Shown: positions 17,031 to 24,470 of the stretch, one piece after another
How the letters are laid out: each line of letters begins with the position of its first letter
How positions within the stretch are numbered: position 1 is the stretch's first letter
NCBI GenBank assembly: GCA_002298145.1
Contig: DBMP01000022.1
Coordinates: 62,001-126,000 of the forward strand
Source of the DNA: Spartobacteria bacterium UBA695
Lineage (GTDB): Bacteria; Verrucomicrobiota; Verrucomicrobiia; Chthoniobacterales; Chthoniobacteraceae
Reading direction: 5' to 3'
Length of the DNA stretch: 64,000 bases
Notes under the pieces: model-generated
Seen by the model: the letters and a program-made list of their open reading frames with translations, nothing else
Database searches by the model: none
Told to the model about the DNA's origin: nothing
Made by a program: the position numbers and the translations under genes

Positions 17031-18283
17031 ATTCCAACTTCGAATACCGCAAATTCGCCATCATGTACGTGGACGATGAAGCGCAAACCATCTCGAACTT
17101 CAAGGCGTACTTCTCAGACACATTCGACGTGGTAGTCGCGAGCAGCGGCGAAGAGGCATGGCAGCTCTTTTCCGCGAACCAAGACCGCTTCGCCGTCGTC
17201 ATGACTGACCAGCGGATGCCCAGCAGCTCCGGCGTGGAACTGCTCGAAAAAGTCCGTGCCGCTCGTCCCCGCGTCATCCGCATCCTGGCCACCGCCTACT
17301 CGGACCTCGATGCCGCCATCGCCGCCGTCAACGAAGGAGCCATCTACAAATACGTCCCGAAACCGTGGGACCCGCCCATTCTGGAAATGCTCCTCAAGCG
17401 CGCCATGGAGTTCTTCCTCGTGCAGCGCGAGCTCGATTCCCTGATGCGCGAGAAAATGGCCGCCATGCAGCGCCTAATGATGACCGACCGGCTCCTGAGC
17501 CTCGGCATTTTCGCCGCCGGCCTCAACCACCACATCCGCAACTCGCTGACCGCGATCAAGACCTTCCTCGACCTGGCCCCCTTCCAGCTCCAGCAAGAGA
17601 ACGTCAACATCGAGCAACTGCGTAACCCGAACTACTGGCGCGACTTCTACGAGACCGTCCAGTCCCAGATGGGCAAAATCGTCACCCTGCTGGGCGACAT
17701 CAACGAAATCCCCGAGCCCGCCGGAGTCTCACTTGGTGACACCGTCGTCGTGGACGATGTGATCGTCAACGCCAGCGAGACCAACCGCGGCGCATTCATC
17801 GCCAAGGGCATCAAGCTCGACTTTGTTTCCGGGAAAGTCCCCGCCATCTGCGGCAACCGCGCCCTGCTCGACAAAGGCCTCAACCTCCTGCTCGCCGACG
17901 AACTGGCCAACGTCCCCGAAGGCGGCAAGATCACCGTCAAAACCAGCCTGGCCAAGGACGCCACCGGGGAAGACGGCATCAAAATCGAAGTCGTCGACAA
18001 CGGCCCGGGCCTTTCCGCCGACAACGTCAACTGCATCTTCGATCCCTTCTTCGTCCGGCGCGACAACCCGGCCGAATACGGGCTCAACCTCCTCACCTGC
18101 TTCTTCATCGTCTACCATCACAGCGGCTCGATGTCCGTGAGCCAGAGCGCGGAAGGAGGAGCGCACTTCGAAATCTTCCTGCCCTTCCAGCCCAACCGGC
18201 AGAACCCGAAGCAAGCCCAGGCCTACCTGGACCGTATCTTCGAACTAGAGAAAGCCTGGGAGAAGATGCTTGTCGGGTACTGA
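17027..18283 (+). CDS. PhcQ-like response regulator with degenerate histidine kinase domain
   Basis: A 418-residue soluble protein starting at the ATG that overlaps the previous stop. Receiver at about 8-130: Asp16/Asp17, acceptor Asp61 (VVMTDQRMPSSSG), ATAYSD, and YVPKPWDPP, the KPW signature of this receiver subgroup. A helical linker leads to a kinase-like part with a His-His box (GLNHHIRNSLTAIKTF). The N box is altered (GLNLLLADELANVPEGG), while DNGPGLS and IFDPFFVRRDNPAEYGLNLL remain. ATP binding or kinase activity may therefore be weak or lost. Position after a PhcB- and a PhcS/R-like gene matches that of PhcQ in Ralstonia. It may act as a phosphate sink or as an output by protein contact; no DNA-binding domain is present. 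Confidence 0.8.
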   Translation: MNSNFEYRKFAIMYVDDEAQTISNFKAYFSDTFDVVVASSGEEAWQLFSANQDRFAVVMTDQRMPSSSGVELLEKVRAARPRVIRILATAYSDLDAAIAAVNEGAIYKYVPKPWDPPILEMLLKRAMEFFLVQRELDSLMREKMAAMQRLMMTDRLLSLGIFAAGLNHHIRNSLTAIKTFLDLAPFQLQQENVNIEQLRNPNYWRDFYETVQSQMGKIVTLLGDINEIPEPAGVSLGDTVVVDDVIVNASETNRGAFIAKGIKLDFVSGKVPAICGNRALLDKGLNLLLADELANVPEGGKITVKTSLAKDATGEDGIKIEVVDNGPGLSADNVNCIFDPFFVRRDNPAEYGLNLLTCFFIVYHHSGSMSVSQSAEGGAHFEIFLPFQPNRQNPKQAQAYLDRIFELEKAWEKMLVGY

Positions 18284-18293
18284 TCGGCCGCAA

Positions 18294-19403
18294 ATGATCC
18301 GCTCGCACGGCGTGGGCGGGCACCTCATGCAACGCCCGGAGATCACGAATATGTCGGATGAGCGCCTCCAAGAGTGGCTCGGGAGCCTCCCGGCCGCCGC
18401 ATATACCTGCGACTGCGAAGGGCGGATCACCGCCTTCAACAGTCGCGCCTTGGAGCTGTGGGGAAGCACCCCGCAGCTCAAGAGCGAGGCCCACCGCTAT
18501 TTCGGCCCCTGCGAAGTGCTCTTCGAGAACGGCGCGGTGCTCACCCCGGAGGAGGGCTTCATGGCCCGCGTCCTCCGGTCCGGCAACGACTGCGCCGAGT
18601 GCGAGATCACCTTCCGGAAAGCCGGAGGCGAGATGGTGCATGCACTTGTCAACGCCAGCCCGCTGCGGGACGGCATGGGCCAGGTCGAGGGCGGCATCGG
18701 CATCGTTTTCGACATGGGCAAGCAGCATGCGACCCGCGTCCGGCTGGAGGAAGAGATCGACGTTTGCCGGAAGACGGAAAGCTTGATCCACGAATCCAAC
18801 GACAAGCACGATCACCTCCTCATGCACTTCCTCCACGAGGACATCGCGCAGCAGCTTACCGGCATCGCACTCCTGGGCGGCATCTTGCAGAAAAACCTGA
18901 CCCTGGAGGCCCACCCACTTTCCGTCAAGGCGGCGGAACTCTCCAGGCTCACCTCAGAGTGCATGATCACGGCCTCAAGCCTGGCAAAAGGCGTTTACCC
19001 GCTGGATATCGAAGTCGGCGGGCTCATCACAGCCCTCGAAGCGCTAGCCTTGCGGACCGAGTCGCACCTAAAAATTTCTTGCCGGGTAGAGAGCGACAGC
19101 GGCTTCCATTTCGTGGAGCAGGACGCCATCCACATCTACCGGATCGTCGAAATCGGCATCCTGCGGGCCGTCCAGAACTTTGGCTCCAAGCGGGTCGTCG
19201 TGGCCTGCCTCGGCTCCGGGGACGGTTCCCGGATCGAGATCTCCCATTGCTTAACGGGCCAGAAGCGCATCCCGTGGTCCAACTCCTGGGTGGGGATCAA
19301 CCTCCTCAATTCGCGCGCCCGGCTCATCGGCGCCTCCATCGAACTGCTGGAAGAGCCCGGCAAATGCAGTTCGCTGGTCTGCCGCCTGCGGGAAAACTGC
19401 TGA
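18294..19403 (+). CDS. PAS-domain sensor kinase of the HisKA_3 type with degenerate ATPase domain
   Basis: A 369-residue soluble protein. A PAS domain spans about residues 25-145 (SLPAAAYTCDCEGRITAFNS, GMGQVEGGIGIVFDM). A coiled-coil leads to FLHEDIAQQLTGIALLGGIL with His181, the dimerisation box of NarX/DesK-type kinases. The ATPase part is short and lacks the usual Asn box and the DNG motif (RIVEIGILRAVQNFGSKRVV, IEISHCLTGQKRIP), keeping only a late SWVGINLLNSRARLIG. It may be a pseudokinase or scaffold. The start is uncertain: I took the ATG at 18294, 10 bases after the previous stop; an in-frame TTG lies 24 bases upstream and further ATGs downstream. It closes the phc-like operon. Confidence 0.72.
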   Translation: MIRSHGVGGHLMQRPEITNMSDERLQEWLGSLPAAAYTCDCEGRITAFNSRALELWGSTPQLKSEAHRYFGPCEVLFENGAVLTPEEGFMARVLRSGNDCAECEITFRKAGGEMVHALVNASPLRDGMGQVEGGIGIVFDMGKQHATRVRLEEEIDVCRKTESLIHESNDKHDHLLMHFLHEDIAQQLTGIALLGGILQKNLTLEAHPLSVKAAELSRLTSECMITASSLAKGVYPLDIEVGGLITALEALALRTESHLKISCRVESDSGFHFVEQDAIHIYRIVEIGILRAVQNFGSKRVVVACLGSGDGSRIEISHCLTGQKRIPWSNSWVGINLLNSRARLIGASIELLEEPGKCSSLVCRLRENC

Positions 19404-19561
19404 AGCGCTTTCCCGCGCTCAAATCCGATCCCCACGGCGGTCGGCATCGCCCCCGCCACCCTGGTCCGGCGGGTCGTTGTCCTGATGTTCCTGGTTTCCC
19501 TCGTGGCCGGGCTGCTCCTGCGCGGGCGCGGTACCGAGGCGGAGTCCAAATAACCCTGCTT

Positions 19562-19609
19562 AAAAAAACAGCCGCCCCATGGCAAGAAACGGCTTGCCAC
19601 GGGGACGGC
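19562..19609 (-). terminator. Rho-independent terminator of the fructose operon
   Basis: On the minus strand a stem of about 16 bp (arms 19609-19593 and 19586-19571, one bulge and one G-U pair) is followed by TG and a run of seven T (19568-19562). It lies 28 bases past the stop of the porin gene, so it should end the fruA-ptsI-fruK-porin transcript. On the plus strand it lacks a T-run. Confidence 0.85.
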
Positions 19610-19636
19610 GATGCATGCTGCCTGTCTGTCTACTAA

Positions 19637-20971
19637 CTAAAAGGTCACGCCGATCTGGGCTCCGAGCACCACGGCATTCTGGATGCGGTGGGCTCCCGCC
19701 GGGTTCATGACGAGCTGAACGTCCGGCTGGATATAGGCGAACTTCGTCAGCGCGATTCGGTGGCCCGTTTCGAGGATCGCCTCGTATTGAGGCCACCCGC
19801 CGCCCGTTGCCGCGACGCTCTCGGCATAGACGCTGCTATAGCGCCCGTAGGAAGCGTGCAGCATCGTGTGGTCGTCATCGCGGCCGGGGATGAGGCCCTT
19901 ATAGTTGAACCCCAGCGTGGCCTGCCACGGCATGATGGAAATTTCCTTTTGCGGATAAAGGCACCCTGCGGTAAAGACCGTCAGGCCTTGATCGCTGCCG
20001 GGGCCCTCCTGGTAGACCATCTGGTCGGCGTGGGCGTAGACGCCGTAGGAGTTGGTGCCTTTTTCCGTCGCGGAGTTGAACTTCGGGTACTCATAGGAGG
20101 AGTACGATGCGCCTACCCAGTAGTGGCCGGGGAGGCCTTTCATCTCGGCCGGTTTCCCCTCGCCGGTGCCGGTGCCGGGGACGGCCTGTTTGTTGAACTC
20201 CGGGGTCCAGCCGACCTGGCCGATCACAAACGCGCTGTCGCTGCTGGTGATGTCCCAGTTCACGCCGTTCAAGCGCGGGTTAAAGAGGCGGTCGCCGCCC
20301 TGGAATACGCCGAGTTGCGCGTAGGTTTCGTCGGTCGGCTTTACTTTGATGCTGGTCGCCCAGGTCGAGTAGGGGTAGGCGGAGAACTGCGTATCAAATA
20401 ACACCGCACGGATGTCGCCGTTGAGCGCGTTGTTGAGCGAATAGCCGTAGAGCGGCGAGCAGTTGAAGTCGTCGCTGGCGCTGAAACGGCCCAGCTTGAA
20501 GGTTACTTTGCCGTCGGCGATTTTCTGCTCCAGGAAAACACCGTAGAGGAATACATTCTGGCCGCCGTAGCACTGTTGGGCGTCGAAGCGGCTCCCGATG
20601 TAGTTGTTGGTCAGGCTCAGGCCGTCGCGGTTGATGCCGCTCACGGTGAATTTGCCGCCACTCCAGCCGACGAGTTTTTCGAGGTCCAGGTTGACGCCGA
20701 AATACCAGTCGTCAACGTAGGTTGCGCCCCGGCGCATCCCGCCGCTGACAACCCCCGCAGGGATGCTCGTGTAGTAGCCGAAGAACTGGACGCCGTCGGC
20801 TTCGAGGCGGTCGCGCAGACCGCCCCAGTTTCCAGTGGCGTACTTGCCATTGAGCCATTCATCCCAGCCGTTGGGAGTGGTGCTTGCCGTTGCGGTGGCA
20901 GGATCGGCACAGGCCATGACGCCCGAAAGGGCGAGGGCGCCGGCAATCGTGGATGCAATGCGTGATTTCAT
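19637..20971 (-). CDS. OprB-family carbohydrate-selective outer-membrane porin
   Basis: A 444-residue protein with a signal peptide (ASTIAGALALSGVMACADPA). The mature part starts with the OprB pattern WDEWLNGKYATGNWGGLRDRL and continues with amphipathic strands rich in aromatic residues (GATYVDDWYFGVNLDLEKLVGW, NVFLYGVFLEQKI, FKLGRFSASDDF) up to a terminal Phe after GAQIGVTF, the usual end of an outer-membrane barrel. OprB porins take sugars across the outer membrane. It is the last gene of the fructose PTS operon, 64 bases after fruK, so it probably admits fructose or small fructosides. I placed the start at the ATG at 20971; a longer upstream extension would be Pro/Ser-rich and would hide the signal peptide. 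A clear terminator follows. Confidence 0.85.
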   Translation of the reverse strand: MKSRIASTIAGALALSGVMACADPATATASTTPNGWDEWLNGKYATGNWGGLRDRLEADGVQFFGYYTSIPAGVVSGGMRRGATYVDDWYFGVNLDLEKLVGWSGGKFTVSGINRDGLSLTNNYIGSRFDAQQCYGGQNVFLYGVFLEQKIADGKVTFKLGRFSASDDFNCSPLYGYSLNNALNGDIRAVLFDTQFSAYPYSTWATSIKVKPTDETYAQLGVFQGGDRLFNPRLNGVNWDITSSDSAFVIGQVGWTPEFNKQAVPGTGTGEGKPAEMKGLPGHYWVGASYSSYEYPKFNSATEKGTNSYGVYAHADQMVYQEGPGSDQGLTVFTAGCLYPQKEISIMPWQATLGFNYKGLIPGRDDDHTMLHASYGRYSSVYAESVAATGGGWPQYEAILETGHRIALTKFAYIQPDVQLVMNPAGAHRIQNAVVLGAQIGVTF

Positions 20972-21035
20972 GGGGGAGTGTTGTGATGATGGGGGTTGTT
21001 GATCGATGGGTTGTGATTGTTGGGAAGGTGCGGGC

Positions 21036-21983
21036 TTAGGAAAGTCTGATTTGCCGCCGGGTGTTGGCGACGGCGGCGGAAAAATCGGCGCAGGGCTTGA
21101 GCTGGCGGGTGAGGGCCTGGACGGAAAATGCCGTGCCAAGCTCGGCGCAGGCGTCCAGCGGAAGGCCCTGAAGCTGCGCGGAAATGATGCCCGCCACCAT
21201 GGCGTCTCCCGCGCCGACGGTGCTGCGGACTTCGATGTCTGGCGGCCGGGCGACGACGGCGTCGTCTTTCGTCACAAAGCAGGCGCCTTTTTTGCCCATG
21301 GAGACGACGACCATTTCGATGCCGCTCTCCACGAGCGTCCGTCCGGCCTTGATGACTGCGGCTTCGTCGGGCAGCGAAATGCCGAGCAGCGCTTCCAGTT
21401 CGTGGATGTTCGGCTTGATGATCGTGGGCGCGGCCTCCAGGGCCAGCCGCAGCGGTTCGTCACTGGTGTCCACGAGGACCTTGCGCCCGAGTTCCTTCAG
21501 GAAGCTGATGATGTCCCGGTAAATGGAGGGCCTCACTTCTGGGGGAACGCTGCCGCCCAGGACGAACCAGGGGGCTTTGAGCGCTTCCATTTTGATGCAA
21601 AGCGTCTGGATGTCGCCGGGCTCGGGGGCGATGCCGGGGAAGTTGATGTCGGTAGTGGAGGAGTCCTCCGGGTCGGTGATCTTGATGCCGATGCGGGTCT
21701 CGCCTTCGATGCGTACGAAGCGGTCGGTGATTTTCTTGGAGGCGAAGAGGCGCTCGAAAATCGTGGCATTCTCGCGGCCCAGGAAGCCGGTCACGGCCAC
21801 GTTGCTGCCAGCGTCGGCCAGGGACGCCGCGACGTTGACTCCTTTGCCGCCCGCTGTGTTGCAGACGGACTCAACGCGGTTGACGGCCCCGGGTTTGAAC
21901 CCGGAGATGGAGACGGTGCGGTCGATCGCGGGGTTGAGCGTGACGGTGACGGCGTCGAAGGAGAGAGGTGCGGTGGTGGACAT
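21036..21983 (-). CDS. fruK: 1-phosphofructokinase
   Basis: A 315-residue PfkB-family sugar kinase. It phosphorylates fructose 1-phosphate, the product of the fructose PTS, to fructose 1,6-bisphosphate in the cytoplasm. Family signatures are present: VTLNPAIDRTVSI at the N-terminus, NTAGGKGVNVAASLADAGSN (first PfkB motif), FVLGGSVPPEV, KPNIHELEALLGI, and the catalytic EVRSTVGAGDAMVAGI with its Asp in GAGD. The length is typical. It lies between the EIIA-HPr-EI gene (11 bases upstream) and the porin gene, all on one strand, which supports fructose 1-phosphate over other PfkB substrates. The start at 21983 is chosen because it begins just before the conserved fold. Confidence 0.92.
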   Translation of the reverse strand: MSTTAPLSFDAVTVTLNPAIDRTVSISGFKPGAVNRVESVCNTAGGKGVNVAASLADAGSNVAVTGFLGRENATIFERLFASKKITDRFVRIEGETRIGIKITDPEDSSTTDINFPGIAPEPGDIQTLCIKMEALKAPWFVLGGSVPPEVRPSIYRDIISFLKELGRKVLVDTSDEPLRLALEAAPTIIKPNIHELEALLGISLPDEAAVIKAGRTLVESGIEMVVVSMGKKGACFVTKDDAVVARPPDIEVRSTVGAGDAMVAGIISAQLQGLPLDACAELGTAFSVQALTRQLKPCADFSAAVANTRRQIRLS

Positions 21984-21994
21984 ATTCGATAAGA

Positions 21995-24457
21995 CTAAGG
22001 GATAATAAGATCGCGAACTTCCGCTGCGGATTGGCAACTGAGCGCCTTGGCGGCAATCGTCCGGGCCTGGGCCAGGGAGATCTTGCGCAGCCGGGCTTTG
22101 ATGGCGGCGACACTCGGCAGGCTCATGCTTAGCTCGGTGACGCCGAGGCCCGCCAGGATGATCGCGCCGCGCGGATCGCCCGCGATGCCGCCGCATACGC
22201 CGACCCATTTCCCGGCGGCGGCCGCGGCGCGCGTGGTCATTTCGATCATCCTCAGTACCGCCGGGTGGAGCGCATCGACCTGCTTGGTCAGCACGGGGTG
22301 CATGCGGTCCATGGCGTAGACGTACTGCGCCAGGTCGTTGGTGCCGATGGAGAAAAAGTCGGCTTCGCGGGCCAGCTCCGGGGCCATTAGCGCCGCCGAG
22401 GGGACCTCAACCATGATGCCGATCTCCACCGGAGCGACGCCCAGCTCCTTGCGAACCCGCTCCGCGGTGGCCTTTGCCTCGCGCAGCTCCTCCAGCGTGG
22501 CGACCATCGGGAACATGATCTTGATGGGGCCGGTCGCCGAGGCGCGGTAGATGGCGCGCAGCTGAGGGATGAAAAGCTCCGGCTGGCGCAGGCAGAGGCG
22601 GATGCCGCGCGTGCCGAGGAACGGGTTGTCCTCGTGCGGCAGCGAGAGGTAGGGGACGGCTTTGTCACCGCCGATATCCAGGGTGCGGATGATGAGCGGC
22701 AGGCCGTTGAGCGCGGAGGTCATGGCGCTGTAGGACTCGAACTGCTCCTCCTCGGTCGGCGGGGTGTCGCGCGAGAGGAAGAGGAACTCCGTTCGCATGA
22801 GCCCCACGCCTTCCGCTCCGGCTTCCACGGCCAGGGCGGCCTCGGAGGGCTTGCTGATGTTGGCGACGACTTCGATGCGGTGATCGTCGGTCAGGATAGC
22901 CGGTTGGTAGCGGGTCTGGTACTCGACGTCGCGGCGGTGTTGCAGGTCGATCTGGAAATTCTCCGCCGAACGCAGGTCGGCTTCGCTGGGCGCTACGTAG
23001 AGGCTGCCCGCGCTGCCGTCCAGGATGCAGAGGACGCCGTCGGTCTGCTCCAGCAAGGCCGGACCGGCGCCGACCATTGCGGGCAGATCGAGCGAGCGGG
23101 CGATGATGGCCGTGTGCGAGGTCGCCCCGCCCAGGGCCGTGCAGAGGCCCAGGATGCGCTTGGGGTCGAGCCGGGCGGTGTGCGAGGGCGTTAGGTCCTC
23201 GGCGACCAGGATGACGGGGTGATCCGGCAGGGTGATGGCGCCCTGCTCGGAGGGAGCCAGGATGCGCAGCACGCGTTGGCCCACGTCGTGAAGATCGACG
23301 GCGCGACCAGAGAGGCGCTCGTTGCTAACCTGGGCGACCTCGGCCACCCGCTGGTTGATGACTTGCTGCCAGCTCCAGGCGGCCCCATGGCCTACTTCAA
23401 TCAGCTCCAGGACGGCGTTGAGGAGATCGGGGTCTGTGAGAAATGCCTGGTGGGCGCGGAAAATCGCGGCCTCTTGTTTGCCGCAACGGTCTTTGACCGC
23501 GTCGTAAATATCGGAGAGCTGATCGTGGGCGGTTTGTAGCGCGCTGCGGATATCGGTCTCGGCGGCCTCCTGGGTTTGCAACGTATCTTCCACGATGATC
23601 CGGCTGGTCTGGAGATGGAAGAGCGGCCCGATGGCGATGCCCGGCGAGGCGGAGATGCCGCTCACGCGCGGGCTCAGCTCGGAGGCCGGGCTCCACATGA
23701 CCTCGTCGACGTGGGTCTTGACTTCCTCGGTCTCGCCGAGCCCGTTTTCCACGGCGGTTTTGAGCGCCGCGAGCGCGGCTTCGGCGTCCGCGCCGCTGGC
23801 GATGATGCGCAGCGTTGAGCCGCCGTCGATGCCGAGTTTCAGCAGCGAGGCCATCGACTTGCCGTTGGCCGTCTTGCCGTTGAACTCCACCCGGATCTCG
23901 GACTGGAACTGGGCCGCTTCGTCAACAAACACCGTCGCGGGCCGGGCGTGCAAGCCCGCGCCGGGCAGCAGGGAGACGTCCACGCTCACCGCGCCTGCGA
24001 GTTGCTCCGGCTGGGCGCTTTCCCCGGCGGGGTGGCGGCGTAGCGCGGCGATGATAATCTGCGGGTCCTCGGCCTCGGCCAGGCGGCGGGAAAGCTCGGG
24101 GTTGTCCAGCACGTCCGTGAGCGCGGCGAGGACGCCCAGGTGCTCGTCGGAGCGGGCGGCGATCCCGACTACGAGGCGCACGACCTGGTTGGAGTTCCAC
24201 ACGACGCCGTCGCGCACCTGCACGATGGCGATGGCCGTGTGGTGGATGAGTTCCCGGTCGGCCTGCATTCCGTGGGGGATCGCGATGCCGTTGCCGAGAA
24301 ACGTATTGGCCTGCTTCTCGCGGCCCAGCATGCTCTCGATGTAGCCGGGCGCGATGGCTCCGCTCTTGACGAGGAGCTTGCCCACCTCGCGAATGGCTTC
24401 TTCCTTGGTGGTGGCGCGGGACCGTAGCGCGATGTCCTTGGGCGTAAGCTGGATCAT
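21995..24457 (-). CDS. PTS fusion protein EIIA(Fru)-HPr-Enzyme I
   Basis: An 820-residue cytoplasmic protein that carries all general phosphotransfer steps in one chain. Residues about 1-145 are a fructose-type EIIA (His62 in NGIAIPHGMQ). Residues about 155-245 are HPr (His170 in PGAGLHARPATVF, and a regulatory-type Ser in GKSMASLLKLGI). From about 265 on lies Enzyme I (His448 in GGATSHTAIIARSLDLPAMV, then the PEP-binding barrel with EGVGLMRTEFLFL, GTRGIRLCL, FFSIGTNDLAQY and GVCGG). Phosphate would pass from PEP to His448, His170, His62 and on to FruA. The gene is 13 bases after fruA and 11 before fruK. Such fusions are known in other bacteria, so the operon needs no separate ptsH or ptsI. 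Confidence 0.92.
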   Translation of the reverse strand: MIQLTPKDIALRSRATTKEEAIREVGKLLVKSGAIAPGYIESMLGREKQANTFLGNGIAIPHGMQADRELIHHTAIAIVQVRDGVVWNSNQVVRLVVGIAARSDEHLGVLAALTDVLDNPELSRRLAEAEDPQIIIAALRRHPAGESAQPEQLAGAVSVDVSLLPGAGLHARPATVFVDEAAQFQSEIRVEFNGKTANGKSMASLLKLGIDGGSTLRIIASGADAEAALAALKTAVENGLGETEEVKTHVDEVMWSPASELSPRVSGISASPGIAIGPLFHLQTSRIIVEDTLQTQEAAETDIRSALQTAHDQLSDIYDAVKDRCGKQEAAIFRAHQAFLTDPDLLNAVLELIEVGHGAAWSWQQVINQRVAEVAQVSNERLSGRAVDLHDVGQRVLRILAPSEQGAITLPDHPVILVAEDLTPSHTARLDPKRILGLCTALGGATSHTAIIARSLDLPAMVGAGPALLEQTDGVLCILDGSAGSLYVAPSEADLRSAENFQIDLQHRRDVEYQTRYQPAILTDDHRIEVVANISKPSEAALAVEAGAEGVGLMRTEFLFLSRDTPPTEEEQFESYSAMTSALNGLPLIIRTLDIGGDKAVPYLSLPHEDNPFLGTRGIRLCLRQPELFIPQLRAIYRASATGPIKIMFPMVATLEELREAKATAERVRKELGVAPVEIGIMVEVPSAALMAPELAREADFFSIGTNDLAQYVYAMDRMHPVLTKQVDALHPAVLRMIEMTTRAAAAAGKWVGVCGGIAGDPRGAIILAGLGVTELSMSLPSVAAIKARLRKISLAQARTIAAKALSCQSAAEVRDLIIP

Positions 24458-24470
24458 AATGAAATGTGCG

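Noticed and set aside
19401..19553. In-frame extension after the PAS kinase stop, with a hydrophobic end (MFLVSLVAGLLLRGRG)
   Set aside because: No start with a ribosome binding site except a 22-codon ATG frame; read-through is not supported.
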